From assembly GCF_900156345.1 (NCBI RefSeq), contig NZ_FTPP01000004.1, forward strand, positions 1 to 64,000: DNA of 64,000 bases, written 5' to 3'. Shown in pieces: positions 27,816 through 37,750 of this stretch (position 1 is the first letter of the stretch; the number at the start of each line of letters is the position of its first letter). The notes below the pieces were generated by a model. The model worked only from the letters and a program-made list of their open reading frames with translations. It ran no database searches and had not been told where the DNA came from. Origin of the DNA: Pontibacter indicus (GTDB taxonomy: Bacteria > Bacteroidota > Bacteroidia > Cytophagales > Hymenobacteraceae). Position numbers and translations under genes: made by a program.

Positions 27816-27865
27816 CGCTAAAAATATATACTTTAGCGTACGATGTACGTTGTATAGGTACATCG
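27816..27865 (+). promoter_or_regulatory. Nested palindromes upstream of the small secreted protein gene
   Basis: Two hairpins lie end to end and overlap a third: CGCTAAA/TTTAGCG (27816-27822, 27832-27838), CGATGTAC/GTACATCG (27841-27848, 27858-27865) and an alternative CGTAC/GTACG (27837-27841, 27845-27849) that would exclude the other two. They lie between the DUF3078 stop (27786) and the ATG at 27880. They could be a terminator/leader or an operator. Confidence 0.45.
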
Positions 27866-27879
27866 TCAAAAGTGGATTT

Positions 27880-28227
27880 ATGGAAAGAATCATATCGTTG
27901 CTATTTTCTCTTGCTTTCCTTCTGTTTGTGTCAGATGCGATGGCACAGACTTCCAGTTCTTCGAGCAATACGCTGAACTCAGGGAAAGACGAATACTGGG
28001 GCACTGCAAGAGTGCAGGAAAAAGGTACCTCTGTTGATGCCGTGGGCGCGCGCGCTGCCGGTATGGACACACGCTGGAATGCCTATGAAAACTCGAGCCG
28101 CACCCGCTTCACCAAAGATCGCATCAAAGGAAGCAAGCGCATGGAGGCCATTCTGAAAAAAGAAAAAGAAATGCACCGCAAGCACAAGCGCGACAAGCGC
28201 CGTCTGGCCCGGTATTCATTGTATTAG
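27880..28227 (+). CDS. Small secreted basic protein, unknown family
   Basis: 115 residues from the ATG at 27880, chosen because it puts a normal signal peptide (RIISLLFSLAFLLFVSDAMAQ) at the N-terminus. The mature part is short: a Ser-rich start (TSSSSS), a middle NAYENSSRTRFTKDRIKG, and a very basic C-terminus (KKEKEMHRKHKRDKRRLARYSLY). I do not recognise a family. A strong terminator follows at 28249. Confidence 0.7.
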   Translation: MERIISLLFSLAFLLFVSDAMAQTSSSSSNTLNSGKDEYWGTARVQEKGTSVDAVGARAAGMDTRWNAYENSSRTRFTKDRIKGSKRMEAILKKEKEMHRKHKRDKRRLARYSLY

Positions 28228-28248
28228 AACACCCCGAAATCATAAAGA

Positions 28249-28283
28249 AGCCCCATTTGATTTTTCAGGCGGGGCTTTTTTTG
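28249..28283 (+). terminator. Intrinsic terminator
   Basis: AGCCCC (28249-28254) pairs with GGGGCT (28271-28276), followed by seven T. It lies 21 bases after the stop at 28227. Confidence 0.8.
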
Positions 28284-28696
28284 TGCTCAGGTAAGCACGT
28301 TTGGATAGTTCGTGCAGTTTAGGTTTAAGGTATAGAACCAGGCAATGTCGTGACCATATAATTTAAGGGCCCTTTTAAATAATTAGGATCTCTCCATTCT
28401 GTCGAGATAACAGCTAGGTTAGCCTTTGCTTAAGTTGACGGCATTGTGGGGGCAGGCCTCTTATAATAACCTCGCGTGGCGGATGTCCCAAGGAACTTTC
28501 AGTTTAGCTCGTGGCACTGATGGAGCTGACTCTTGCATCAACTGAAGAAGGCTCTCAGCGGAGCAGGTATGGATTCTCTTTTGAAGTATAGCCTTCCTGA
28601 GGTATAGCAAGTGGTCAGCCGTAGCAAATTCTCAGGTATAGCTTTTTTCAAGGTATAGGCGTTGTTGTTTGTCCTTCAATAGAAATTTTAAAAACA
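28284..28696. other. Gene-free stretch with clustered GGTATAG words
   Basis: About 410 bases between convergent genes with no open frame of note. GGTATAG occurs at 28329, 28601, 28635 and 28652, all in the same orientation. I see no RNA gene. Confidence 0.5.
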
Positions 28697-28724
28697 AAAG
28701 GCTCCCGCTTGCGCAGGAGCCTTT
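28697..28724 (-). terminator. Intrinsic terminator of the rimP-nusA-infB operon
   Basis: Perfect 9-base stem AAAGGCTCC/GGAGCCTTT (28697-28705, 28716-28724) followed on the minus strand by a T-rich tract. It is 24 bases beyond the infB stop. Confidence 0.8.
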
Positions 28725-28748
28725 CTTATAATTCATGAAGTCCGCTAT

Positions 28749-31700
28749 TTACAGCGTGCGCTTCACTTCTTTCTCAACGTATGCTTCGATCACGTCGCCG
28801 ATCTCGATCTCGTTGTACCCTTTCAGGCTGATACCGCACTCGTAGCCCTGGCGTACTTCTGCCACATCGTCTTTGAAGCGCTTCAGTGCCAGGATCTCGC
28901 CATCGTGTACTACGATGCCGTCGCGTACCAGTCGAACTCTGGCGTTACGCTGGATCGTGCCGTCTGTGATCATACAGCCTGCAATCGTACCCACCTTCGT
29001 GATGCGGAATACTTCGCGAACTTCAGCGTTACCGGTAATCTCCTCCTTCATGGTAGGAGCAAGCATACCTTCCATCGCATCCTTCACTTCGTTGATCGCA
29101 TCGTAGATGATCGAGTACAGACGCACGTCAATCTGTTCCTGCTCTGCCAGTCGGCGGGCGTTCTGAGACGGACGAACCTGGAAGCCGATGATGATCGCGT
29201 CAGAAGCCGATGCAAGCAGCACGTCCGATTCGGAGATAGCACCCACGCCTTTGCTGATGATGTTCACCTGAACCTCGGCAGTTGAAAGCTTCAACAGGGA
29301 GTCGGACAGGGCTTCTACTGAACCGTCCACGTCACCTTTCACAATCACGTTCAGTTCCTTAAAGGTACCGATCGCCAAACGACGGCCGATCTCGTCGAGG
29401 GTGATGTGCTTACGTGTACGCAGGCTTTGCTCACGCTGCAGTTGCGCGCGGTTGCTTGCAATCTCACGGGCCTCACGCTCCGACTCCATCACCTGGAACT
29501 TATCACCGGCCTGCGGCGCACCGTCAAGGCCGAGCAGCTGTACCGGGGTAGATGGACCAGCCTCTTTCATTTTGCGACCGCGGTGGTCAGTCATGGCTTT
29601 TACTCTACCGTAGTGAGAGCCTGCCAGTACCACATCGCCGATTCGGAGTGTACCGGTTTGCACCAGCACAGTGGCTACGTAACCACGGCCTTTGTCAAGC
29701 GATGCTTCAATTACAGTACCTACGGCGTTTCTGTCCGGGTTAGCCTTCAACTCGAGTAGTTCGGCCTCCAGCAACACTTTCTCCAGCAGGTCATTCACTC
29801 CCTGGCCGGTCTTGGCAGACACTTCCTGCGACTGGTATTTACCACCCCACTCCTCTACCAGGATGTTCATCTGAGCGAGTTCTTCACGAACCTTGTCTGG
29901 GTTGGCGGCTGGTTTGTCTATTTTGTTCAGGGCAATGATGATCGGTGAGCCTGCTGCCTGTGCGTGGTTGATGGCCTCTTTTGTCTGAGGCATCACCGAG
30001 TCGTCAGCCGCTACCACAATGATAACCACGTCCGTTACCTTGGCACCACGGGCACGCATTGCCGTAAAGGCTTCGTGGCCAGGCGTATCGAGGAAAGTAA
30101 CTGTACGGCCACCTTCTGTTTTCACACTATAGGCACCGATGTGCTGCGTAATACCACCGGCCTCACCGGCTGTTACGTTCGCATTTCGGATATAGTCGAG
30201 GAGGGAAGTTTTACCGTGGTCAACGTGACCCATGATGGTCACAATCGGAGCACGATCCAACAGATCCTCTTCGTTTTCTTCGAGTGATTCTTCCAGCGCC
30301 TGCTCGTCTTCCGATGTAATGAACTCAACGGTATATCCGAACTCGTCTGCAATGATGGTGATGGCTTCGGCGTCAAGGCGCTGGTTGATGGATACGAACA
30401 TACCCAACTGCATACATACCTTGATCACGTCGTTCACGCTCACGTCCATGAGTGCCGCCAGGTCATTGGCCGACACGAATTCTGTTACACGCAGGGTCTT
30501 TGACTCTGCCTGCTCCATCAGACGACGCTCTTCCGTAGCATCTGCAATCGCAGAGCGTTTCTCACGACGGTATTTGGCACGGTTGCCACCGCCGCCTTTG
30601 CCGCCGCTCAGTTTGGCCAGTGTGGCCTTGATCTGCTCCTGAATTTCTTTGTCCGTTACCTCCGCTTTTTCTACGCGTGGTCCCGGGGCATTGCGTGGTC
30701 CACGGCCGCCTGGTCCCCCATGTCCGCCGCCAGGACGCTGTCCCGGACGGTTGCCCTGGTAGCCTCCGCCACCGCCACCCGTATGCTGAATGGGGCGAGC
30801 TTGTGGGCTGGAAGCACTTTGTCCCTGGCCGCCACCCTGTTCCGGGCCGGCCACAATAATGCGCTTGCGCTTTTTCTTCTTGCCGGCCTTCTTGTCATCA
30901 GAAGACGCTACCGGCTTGGTTCCTTTTCTGCGGGAGCTGTCTGGCAATTCAATCTTGCCCAGCACCGTAAGGCCTTTCAGCTGGTCGGCTTTTGCTGTAA
31001 TTGTTTCTATTTGTTCTGGTCCTTTTTCTTCAGGAGTTGTAGGTGCCGGCTTTTCCGGGGCCTGTGGTGCCGCTGCCTGCGCAGGAGCTGGTGTTTTTTC
31101 AACTGGTTTTTCAGCTGGTTTTTGTTCCGCAGCAGGGGCAGGAGGCGTAGCCGCTGGCTGTGGTGTTTCTGTTTTCGGAGCCTCTGCCTGAGGGGCTTCC
31201 GCCTTAGGAGTATCAGCTACAGGAGCAACAGGTGCTTCCTGCACTGGCGCTGCCGGCTTTTCTACCTGTTGGGCAGGAGCAGGCTGCTCCGGAGCTTTCG
31301 CTTCCGGTGCTTTTGGCTGCTCAGCTACAGGTGCCTTTGGCTCTTCCGCCTTAGGCGCAGCCTTCGGTATAGGGCGGCCTTTGGAGTCAAGCTCTATTTT
31401 GCCGAGTACCTTTATACCTGGGAGTTTTGACTCAATCGGCGCAGGCTCTACTTTTGGCTTCGCCTCAGGGGCGTCGCTCTTCGGCTGTGGCGCGTTCTTG
31501 ATCAGAATCTCCTGCTCAGGCTCCGTTGTTTTCTTTGGCTCGTGATGCGGCTCCGATTCCACAATCTGGTTGCTTTGTGGTTTCTTGCCGATGTTGAGCT
31601 CTTCTGCCTCAATTTTGTCTTGCATGGAGGAGGCGAACTCCTTAGCCAACATACCGAACTGCTCTGCCGTGATTTTGGTGGTGGGTTTGTTTTCCACGTC

Positions 31701-31796
31701 AAAGCCTTTAGCAGAGAGGTAATCCACAATGGTAGCTGTACCAATGTTTAAAGTAGTTGCAACCTGTTTGAGCCTCCTGATTTTGTCTTCTGCCAT
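28749..31796 (-). CDS. infB: Translation initiation factor IF-2
   Basis: 1015 residues. An N-terminal IF2_N helix domain ([15 protein letters not shown], residues 3-50), a long Pro/Ala/Glu/Lys-rich linker and a Gly-rich patch up to about 390, a second IF2_N region near 430-480, and the GTPase domain from about 520: G1 [14 protein letters not shown]3 DTPGHEAF, G4 NKID. Domains II to IV complete the protein. IF-2 delivers fMet-tRNA to the 30S subunit. The long acidic and Pro-rich N-terminal linker is usual in this phylum. Last gene of rimP-nusA-infB; a terminator follows. Confidence 0.98.
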   Translation of the reverse strand: MAEDKIRRLKQVATTLNIGTATIVDYLSAKGFDVENKPTTKITAEQFGMLAKEFASSMQDKIEAEELNIGKKPQSNQIVESEPHHEPKKTTEPEQEILIKNAPQPKSDAPEAKPKVEPAPIESKLPGIKVLGKIELDSKGRPIPKAAPKAEEPKAPVAEQPKAPEAKAPEQPAPAQQVEKPAAPVQEAPVAPVADTPKAEAPQAEAPKTETPQPAATPPAPAAEQKPAEKPVEKTPAPAQAAAPQAPEKPAPTTPEEKGPEQIETITAKADQLKGLTVLGKIELPDSSRRKGTKPVASSDDKKAGKKKKRKRIIVAGPEQGGGQGQSASSPQARPIQHTGGGGGGYQGNRPGQRPGGGHGGPGGRGPRNAPGPRVEKAEVTDKEIQEQIKATLAKLSGGKGGGGNRAKYRREKRSAIADATEERRLMEQAESKTLRVTEFVSANDLAALMDVSVNDVIKVCMQLGMFVSINQRLDAEAITIIADEFGYTVEFITSEDEQALEESLEENEEDLLDRAPIVTIMGHVDHGKTSLLDYIRNANVTAGEAGGITQHIGAYSVKTEGGRTVTFLDTPGHEAFTAMRARGAKVTDVVIIVVAADDSVMPQTKEAINHAQAAGSPIIIALNKIDKPAANPDKVREELAQMNILVEEWGGKYQSQEVSAKTGQGVNDLLEKVLLEAELLELKANPDRNAVGTVIEASLDKGRGYVATVLVQTGTLRIGDVVLAGSHYGRVKAMTDHRGRKMKEAGPSTPVQLLGLDGAPQAGDKFQVMESEREAREIASNRAQLQREQSLRTRKHITLDEIGRRLAIGTFKELNVIVKGDVDGSVEALSDSLLKLSTAEVQVNIISKGVGAISESDVLLASASDAIIIGFQVRPSQNARRLAEQEQIDVRLYSIIYDAINEVKDAMEGMLAPTMKEEITGNAEVREVFRITKVGTIAGCMITDGTIQRNARVRLVRDGIVVHDGEILALKRFKDDVAEVRQGYECGISLKGYNEIEIGDVIEAYVEKEVKRTL

Positions 31797-31915
31797 GTTC
31801 TGATATGCTGTCTTTATTTATTCTGTTAATTATACTATAGTTGCCTTGCAAGGTATAGAATTAGGCTCCGTCCTGTATATTTTTCAAAATTACAGTAACG
31901 GAGCGCAACTCACAA

Positions 31916-33169
31916 CTATTGATTGTCTTCTTCTTCCAACTCTTCGCGCAGGATGGAGAGCACGCTTTCGATCGTCTCCTCTTCCAGCTCTGTTCTGCGG
32001 AGCAGGTCTTCTTTCGAAACCGCGAGCACGCTCTTGGCAGTGTCCAGGCCGATGCGGCGCAGTTCTGCGATCACCCAGTCCTCGATCTCGTCGGTAAATT
32101 CCTCCAGGCTGATGTCCTCTTCGTACACTTCCGACTCACGGAACACGTCGATCTCCATGTCCACCAGCTTGCTGGCCAGCTTGATGTTCTGACCGCCTTT
32201 ACCGATCGCAAGCGATACCTGGTCTGGCTTCAGGAACACCGACACACGGCCGTTCTCGTTGTCTATCTTCATGCTCGTGATCTTAGCCGGGCTAAGGGCA
32301 CGCTGAATGTAGAGTTCCAGGTTGTCGGTGTAGTTGATCACGTCGATGTTCTCGTTCTCCAGTTCGCGTACGATGCTGTGGATACGGGAACCCTTCATGC
32401 CCACGCAGGCACCTACCGGGTCAATGCGGTCGTCAAACGATTCTACGGCTACTTTAGCACGCTCGCCGGGCTCACGCACAATTTTTTTGATGGCGATCAA
32501 ACCGTCATAAATCTCTGGTACCTCGTTCTCGAACAAACGCTCCAGGAAAGCCGGGGAGGTACGGGAAAGAATGATCTTCGGGTTGCCGTTCACGATCTCC
32601 ACGCGCTGTACTACAGCACGCACTACGTCGCCTTTGCGGTAACGGTCTTTCGGGATCTGCTCACCTTTCGGGATCAGCAGTTCGTTCTCTTCCTGGTCAA
32701 GCAGCAGTACCTCGCGGTTCCATACCTGGTATACCTCGCCGGAGATGATCTCACCCACCAGGTCTTTGTACTTCTGGAACAGCAGCTCCTTCTCCATGTC
32801 CTTGATGCGCTGGATCAGGGTCTGGCGCGCTGTGAGTACAGCGCGACGTCCAAAGTCCTCGAGCTGTATCTCTTCCGATACCTCTTCGCCCACTTCAAAG
32901 TCAGGCTCAATTTTCTGAGCCTCCGAAAGGCTGATCTTGTCATGGTCCCAGATATCCTCCGAGTTGTCGTCCACGATTTCGCGGTTACGCCAGATCTCGA
33001 GGTCACCCTTCTCCACGTTCAGGATGATGTCAAAGTTCTCGTCGGTACCCCACTTTTTGCGGATCATGGTACGGAATACATCCTCCAGGATGCGCATCAT
33101 CGTCGGGCGGTCTATGTTCTTGAATTTCGCAAATTCAGCGAACGACTCGATCAGGACTGAACTGTTCAT
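31916..33169 (-). CDS. nusA: Transcription termination/antitermination protein NusA
   Basis: 417 residues: N-terminal RNA polymerase-binding domain, S1 domain with LLIPKGEQIPKDRYRKGDVVRAVV, and two KH domains (VGACVGMKGSRIHSIVREL and LAIGKGGQNIKLASKL). It ends in an acidic tail and lacks the two extra acidic repeats of Escherichia coli NusA, which is normal for this phylum. It sits seven bases after rimP and is followed by infB after about 120 bases. Confidence 0.97.
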   Translation of the reverse strand: MNSSVLIESFAEFAKFKNIDRPTMMRILEDVFRTMIRKKWGTDENFDIILNVEKGDLEIWRNREIVDDNSEDIWDHDKISLSEAQKIEPDFEVGEEVSEEIQLEDFGRRAVLTARQTLIQRIKDMEKELLFQKYKDLVGEIISGEVYQVWNREVLLLDQEENELLIPKGEQIPKDRYRKGDVVRAVVQRVEIVNGNPKIILSRTSPAFLERLFENEVPEIYDGLIAIKKIVREPGERAKVAVESFDDRIDPVGACVGMKGSRIHSIVRELENENIDVINYTDNLELYIQRALSPAKITSMKIDNENGRVSVFLKPDQVSLAIGKGGQNIKLASKLVDMEIDVFRESEVYEEDISLEEFTDEIEDWVIAELRRIGLDTAKSVLAVSKEDLLRRTELEEETIESVLSILREELEEEDNQ

Positions 33170-33176
33170 TATTTTA

Positions 33177-33650
33177 TCATTTAAAAGATATTACAACATT
33201 TGCTTTTACAATCTCCCCGAAAGGTATTTGCACAGGCTCATACGTTGCCTTCTTGCCTTTTTGTTTGATTTCTTGTGTCAGGTTTAAACCTGTTTCGGTC
33301 ACCTCTTCCAGCTTGCCAATTTTCTCGCTGCCATCCTGCATTTTCAGCTTCAGGCTGCGACCGATGTTGCGCTTGTACTGCTGCGGCTGCGTGAGTGGGA
33401 AGTCTACGCCCGGCGAGCTCACCTCCAGCACGTAAGACACCTCCTCGCCGTAGGTCTCCGCGATCTTCGCGTTCACGCGGCGGCTGATCGTGGCGCACTG
33501 GTCGATCGTGATGCCCTGCTCGCCATCGGCCAGCACCGTTATCTTAGGACGCACCGCTGAATCCGACACGGCCACATCCACGATGAACAGGTCGTTTTCC
33601 GGAAGGCTCGCTTCCGCCATAGCGCGAATACTTTGTGCCGTTATTGCCAT
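33177..33650 (-). CDS. rimP: Ribosome maturation factor RimP
   Basis: 157 residues with the family motifs VDVAVSDSAVRPKITVLADGEQGITIDQC, SYVLEVSSPGVDFPLTQ and a C-terminal SH3-like half. RimP assists 30S subunit maturation. First gene of the rimP-nusA-infB operon, with a well-formed promoter at 33714-33744. Confidence 0.95.
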   Translation of the reverse strand: MAITAQSIRAMAEASLPENDLFIVDVAVSDSAVRPKITVLADGEQGITIDQCATISRRVNAKIAETYGEEVSYVLEVSSPGVDFPLTQPQQYKRNIGRSLKLKMQDGSEKIGKLEEVTETGLNLTQEIKQKGKKATYEPVQIPFGEIVKANVVISFK

Positions 33651-33673
33651 ATTTATTTAAAGAAAATAAAGAA

Positions 33674-33690
33674 GGGGACCTCGCGTCCCC
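33674..33690 (-). promoter_or_regulatory. Leader hairpin upstream of rimP
   Basis: GGGGAC/GTCCCC (33674-33679, 33685-33690) with a 5-base loop lies between the likely transcription start (near 33707) and the rimP ATG at 33650. It would form in the mRNA leader. Whether it acts in autoregulation is unknown. Confidence 0.45.
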
Positions 33691-33713
33691 TCATCTCCTT
33701 GGAAATAATGTCA

Positions 33714-33744
33714 CAAATTTACTATAAAAACATTATATAAACAA
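33714..33744 (-). promoter_or_regulatory. Promoter of rimP-nusA-infB
   Basis: On the minus strand TTG (33744-33742), 20 bases, TAAATTTG (33721-33714): an excellent match to the Bacteroidota consensus, placing the start near 33707, about 57 bases before the ATG. Confidence 0.65.
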
Positions 33745-33946
33745 CAATTTCTGGCGAAGTACGCTGTAATTATCTTGTTTCTGGTCATTTCGGGCGGCAT
33801 TTAGTCAGTTGCCAGCGCATTTGAAACCGCCACTTTGCAGCGGTAAGAAATAACGTACAGAAGAGTTGCGCCTGTTAAGCCAAGTACAGCTGCCGTACCT
33901 AAATATATTCTGAAGCGAGGCTTGAGATTCCTACACGCATAATTTG

Positions 33947-33954
33947 TAAGTTTG
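33947..33954 (+). promoter_or_regulatory. Possible -7 element directly before the EEP gene
   Basis: TAAGTTTG on the plus strand with TTG 22 bases upstream. A start about seven bases downstream would fall on or beside the GTG at 33960, which would make a leaderless message. Confidence 0.35.
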
Positions 33955-33959
33955 CCATC

Positions 33960-35093
33960 GTGGCAGGTACATTCAAACATATACGCCGGAGAATCTGGCT
34001 AATCCTGAACATCCTGGTGGTGCTTTGGCTCCTGCTGGGTGTGCTGAGCATGCGTGTGCCTCCTTACGAATTCTGGCCTGCCGGTTTTATGGCCTTTTCG
34101 CTGCCTGGCGCACTGGTACTCAATTTTCTGTTTTTCATCTATTGGCTATTCAAGCGCTCATGGTATGTGTTTCTGCCACTCGCCGTGATCGGTCTTGGTT
34201 GGAACCACTACGGTCGGCTGTTGTCCATTTCCTGGGAAAAGGAGCTGCCTGCCGGGGCCAAAACCCTCGAAGTACTCAGCTTCAACGTGCATATATTCAA
34301 TGCCTACGACAAAATTGTGAAAGGCGTGCCGCATGTGTCAGAGGAGATGGTGGATTGGGTGGCCACGCACCCGGCTGATGTATTCTGCCTGCAGGAATTT
34401 TACAGCCGCGTCAACTCTACGGAGTTCAACAACTTCAACCGGATCGGCAAAAGGTATAACCGCTATGTGTTTGCCTCCACCTACCAGAGCGATCGGATTG
34501 TTTCGGATGTTGGCGTCGTGATCTTCTCGAAGTACCCGATCATTAGAGGTAATACGCTTCATTTCTCGAACACAACCAAGCGCAGCGCCAACCGGGCGGC
34601 CTGGGTAGACATCGATGTGAAAGGAGACACTGTGCGGGTATACGCGGTACACCTGCAGTCGATGAGCATCCGGGCAGAGGATATCGAGAACACTTATTCT
34701 GCGATAGGGGATGAGGCGAGCTTCAAGAAGGAGAGCCGTAACCTGGCCCGCCGTTTGCGCATGGGCTTCCGGGCGCGCGCCATGCAGGTACAGGAGTTGT
34801 TGGATCATGTGAAGACCTCGCCATACCCCACCATCGTGAGCGGCGACTTCAACGACATTCCTTTCAGCTATACCTACAGCCAACTGGTGCGGGAAATGAC
34901 CAACTCATTTGAGAAGGCCGGAAACGGAATGGGGGCTACCTACAACGGTCCCTTGCCTTTTCTGCGTATCGATAACCAGTTCTACAGCGAAGGACTCGAG
35001 GCGCATGATTTCAGAACGCACTACGAAATGGCGCTTTCCGATCATTTTCCCATATCGGCTACTTATATCATAAAGCCGAAGGAAACGGAGTAG
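33960..35093 (+). CDS. Membrane-anchored endonuclease/exonuclease/phosphatase (EEP) family protein
   Basis: 377 residues from a GTG at 33960. Three hydrophobic segments (LILNILVVLWLLLGVLSM, FMAFSLPGALVLNFLFFIYWLF and SWYVFLPLAVIGLGW) lead to an EEP domain from about residue 100: LSFNVHIFNAYDK, FCLQEFY with the metal Glu, GVVIFSKYPI, VYAVHLQSM, VSGDFNDIPFSY and the catalytic SDHFPI at the end. Family members cut phosphodiester bonds in DNA, sphingolipids or inositol phosphates; the substrate here is unknown. cysS follows 112 bases later. Confidence 0.88.
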   Translation: MAGTFKHIRRRIWLILNILVVLWLLLGVLSMRVPPYEFWPAGFMAFSLPGALVLNFLFFIYWLFKRSWYVFLPLAVIGLGWNHYGRLLSISWEKELPAGAKTLEVLSFNVHIFNAYDKIVKGVPHVSEEMVDWVATHPADVFCLQEFYSRVNSTEFNNFNRIGKRYNRYVFASTYQSDRIVSDVGVVIFSKYPIIRGNTLHFSNTTKRSANRAAWVDIDVKGDTVRVYAVHLQSMSIRAEDIENTYSAIGDEASFKKESRNLARRLRMGFRARAMQVQELLDHVKTSPYPTIVSGDFNDIPFSYTYSQLVREMTNSFEKAGNGMGATYNGPLPFLRIDNQFYSEGLEAHDFRTHYEMALSDHFPISATYIIKPKETE

Positions 35094-35118
35094 CCGGGAG
35101 GGATAAGATTTAAGTTTA

Positions 35119-35126
35119 TAACTTTG
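35119..35126 (+). promoter_or_regulatory. Possible -7 element for cysS
   Basis: TAACTTTG fits TAnnTTTG, about 80 bases before the cysS ATG at 35206. No clear -33 box. Confidence 0.35.
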
Positions 35127-35205
35127 CGTACCGTATACCTGCGGCGCTATTATATACATGTATCATCAAGAAGCCCCTGAGCGGTGCTTTGTGCATAAAC
35201 ATACC

Positions 35206-36699
35206 ATGCAACACAAACTCAACCTATACAATACACTCACGCGCAAGAAGGAGGTCTTCGAGCCACTGCACGCCCCTTTTGTAGGCATGTACGTCTGCGG
35301 ACCGACCGTATACGGCGAGCCGCACCTGGGCCATGCCCGCAGCGCCGTGACCTTCGATGTGCTCTACCGCTACCTTAAGTACCTGGGGTATAAGGTGCGC
35401 TATGTGCGCAACATCACAGACGTAGGGCATCTTGAGCACGACGCGGACGAAGGGGAAGACAAGATTCAGAAAAAAGCCAGGCTGGAGCATTTGGAGCCGA
35501 TGGAAGTGGTGCAGTATTATACCAACGTGTACCAGAAGGACATGGCCACGCTCAACGTGAAGTCGCCGGACATTGAGCCGCGCGCTTCGGGCCACATCAT
35601 CGAGCAGATCCAGATGATCGAGGAAATTCTGGAGAACGGCATGGCTTATGAGGTGAACGGGTCGGTATACTTCGACGTGCCGGCCTATCACAAAAACAAC
35701 AACTACGGCAAGCTCTCCGGCCGCATCATCGAAGACCTGCTGAGCAACACCCGCGACACCGAGGGGCAGGGCGAGAAGCGCTCGCCGCTTGACTTTGCCC
35801 TTTGGAAGAAAGCCTCGCCGCAGCACATCATGCGCTGGCCCTCGCCCTGGAGCGATGGCTTCCCGGGCTGGCACCTGGAATGCTCGGCCATGAGCCGCAA
35901 GTACCTGGGCGAGACCTTCGACATACACGGCGGCGGGCTGGATCTGATGTTCCCGCACCACGAGTGTGAGATAGCGCAGAGCCAGGCCAGCCACAGCCAC
36001 TCCGATGCCGCCCGCTACTGGGTGCACAACAACATGATCACCGTGAACGGCCAGAAGATGGGCAAGTCGCTGGGCAACTTCATCAACCTGAGCGAGCTCT
36101 TCAGCGGCAACCATAAGATGCTGGAGCAGGCCTACAGCCCGATGACGATCCGCTTCTTTATCCTGCAGGCACACTACCGCAGTACCCTCGACTTCAGCAA
36201 CGAGGCGCTGCAGGCCGCCCAGAAAGGGTATAGAAAGCTGATGAACGGAATGCGTGTGCTCGAGAAGCTAAATTACCCGGAGGAAGGTATAGGAACACCG
36301 GACGAGAAGCTGAACGAGGAACTGCTGAAACTGACGGAGGATTGCTTCCGTGGCCTGAACGACGACCTGAACACGGCCCGCACTATCGCCTCACTCTTCA
36401 ACCTGCTCAAGAAAATCAACAGCCTATACCTGGGGCAGCTGCAGCTCAGCGCGCTCACCCGCGGCACCTTCGACACCATCCGCACGACTTATACCGAATT
36501 GGTGACCGACGTGCTGGGCCTGAAAGAGGAACCGACCGCCGATATGGAGGAAATGCTGGAGCTGGTGCTTGGCTTTTACAAAGAGGCCAAAGAGCACAAG
36601 GCCTACGACAAGGTAGACGCCATTCGGGCCGAGCTGAAAAAGCAGGGCATCGTGATCAAGGACTTGAAAACCGGAATTGACTGGGCTTATGAAGAATAA
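35206..36699 (+). CDS. cysS: Cysteine-tRNA ligase
   Basis: 497 residues from the ATG at 35206, which begins with the family N-terminus [14 protein letters not shown]; an ATG at 35158 would add 16 unrelated residues. Class I synthetase signatures: [16 protein letters not shown] with the first zinc-binding Cys (C31) and the HIGH motif H40-L-G-H43, WHLECSAM (zinc Cys), [13 protein letters not shown], and KMGKS at 284-288. It charges tRNA(Cys). The M28 lipoprotein gene starts one base after the TAA, so the two are probably co-transcribed. Confidence 0.97.
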   Translation: MQHKLNLYNTLTRKKEVFEPLHAPFVGMYVCGPTVYGEPHLGHARSAVTFDVLYRYLKYLGYKVRYVRNITDVGHLEHDADEGEDKIQKKARLEHLEPMEVVQYYTNVYQKDMATLNVKSPDIEPRASGHIIEQIQMIEEILENGMAYEVNGSVYFDVPAYHKNNNYGKLSGRIIEDLLSNTRDTEGQGEKRSPLDFALWKKASPQHIMRWPSPWSDGFPGWHLECSAMSRKYLGETFDIHGGGLDLMFPHHECEIAQSQASHSHSDAARYWVHNNMITVNGQKMGKSLGNFINLSELFSGNHKMLEQAYSPMTIRFFILQAHYRSTLDFSNEALQAAQKGYRKLMNGMRVLEKLNYPEEGIGTPDEKLNEELLKLTEDCFRGLNDDLNTARTIASLFNLLKKINSLYLGQLQLSALTRGTFDTIRTTYTELVTDVLGLKEEPTADMEEMLELVLGFYKEAKEHKAYDKVDAIRAELKKQGIVIKDLKTGIDWAYEE

Positions 36700-36700
36700 T

Positions 36701-37702
36701 ATGAAGTTACTGGCCATGCTGGTGTTTGGTGCGATGGGACTTAACAGCTGCGACTCTTCTGAAAACGGGAGCACCAGCGAACGTGTGGCGACTACAGAGG
36801 TGGAAGAAGCTGTGGTGCAGGCGCCTGAATTCAATGCCGACTCGGCTTACTTCTTTGTGGACCGGCAGGTAGCTTTCGGGCCACGCGTGCCCAACACGGC
36901 AGAGCACTACAAAACAGGGGAGTGGCTGATCGAGACGCTGCGCAGTTATGGGGCCGAGGTAGAGGTACAGGCCTTTCAGGCCCGCGCTTTTGACGGCACC
37001 ATGCTCAACCTGCGCAACATCATCGGTACCATCAACCCGAACGCGACCAAGCGGGTACTGCTGGCCGCGCACTGGGATACGCGTCCCTTTGCCGACAAAG
37101 ACGACAAGGATCAGAACAAGCCCATTGACGGAGCCAATGACGGCGGCAGCGGTGTAGGCGTGCTGTTGGAGATTGCCCGCACTATACAGGCGGCGGACCA
37201 AAAACCAGGTATAGGCATCGACATCATTTTCTTTGATGGGGAAGACTACGGACGTCCTGACAACAGCGACCATCCTTACATGCAGGACGACTGGTGCCTG
37301 GGTTCGCAGTACTGGAGCAAGAACAAGCATAAGCCGAACTACAAGGCAAGCTACGGCATCCTGCTCGACATGGTGGGTGCCGAGAATGCCAAGTTTGCCC
37401 GCGAGGGTACCTCCATGCAGTATGCCCGCAACATCGTGGACAAGGTATGGCGTGCCGGCAACCGCATCGGTTATTCCGACTACTTCAAGTACGTGAACGC
37501 CCCGGCCATCACAGACGACCATTACTATGTGAACACCATCGGCGGCATCCGCATGATCGACATCATCGAGTACAACATGGCGAACCAGGACGACTACTTC
37601 GGCCATTACCACCACCGCCACACCGACACGATGGACATCATCAGCAAGAACACCCTGAAGGCAGTGGGCCAGACCGTGCTGCACGTGCTCTACAATGAGT
37701 AA
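36701..37702 (+). CDS. M28-family zinc hydrolase lipoprotein, glutaminyl-cyclase-like
   Basis: 333 residues from the ATG at 36701, which gives a lipoprotein signal (LLAMLVFGAMGLNSC, acylated Cys 17); in-frame starts at 36677 and 36689 overlap cysS and are less likely. Zinc ligands of the M28/glutaminyl cyclase fold are visible: AAHWDTRPF, GANDGGSGVG, FFDGEDYG and the late YHHRHTDTMD. The FFDGED pattern, where the second acidic residue is Asp, resembles glutaminyl-peptide cyclases more than aminopeptidases. Two GGTATAG-type words encode Gly-Ile or lie near it. Activity (cyclase or aminopeptidase) cannot be settled by eye. Confidence 0.85.
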   Translation: MKLLAMLVFGAMGLNSCDSSENGSTSERVATTEVEEAVVQAPEFNADSAYFFVDRQVAFGPRVPNTAEHYKTGEWLIETLRSYGAEVEVQAFQARAFDGTMLNLRNIIGTINPNATKRVLLAAHWDTRPFADKDDKDQNKPIDGANDGGSGVGVLLEIARTIQAADQKPGIGIDIIFFDGEDYGRPDNSDHPYMQDDWCLGSQYWSKNKHKPNYKASYGILLDMVGAENAKFAREGTSMQYARNIVDKVWRAGNRIGYSDYFKYVNAPAITDDHYYVNTIGGIRMIDIIEYNMANQDDYFGHYHHRHTDTMDIISKNTLKAVGQTVLHVLYNE

Positions 37703-37721
37703 GGCTATGCCTGACGAACAG

Positions 37722-37750
37722 AAAAGGCGCTCCTGACAGAGCGCCTTTTT
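37722..37750. terminator. Bidirectional terminator between convergent genes
   Basis: AAAAGGCGCTC (37722-37732), a short loop and GAGCGCCTTTTT (37739-37750), ending in a T run and touching the stop codon of the minus-strand lipoprotein gene. Confidence 0.85.

Noticed and set aside
31919..33160. 413-residue plus-strand frame opposite nusA
   Set aside because: Mirror frame of NusA; the minus strand has the S1 and KH motifs.
35224..36174. 316-residue minus-strand frame opposite cysS
   Set aside because: Shadow of the high-GC cysS coding frame.
36707..37684. 325-residue minus-strand frame opposite the M28 gene
   Set aside because: Shadow of the M28 frame; no domain and no promoter.
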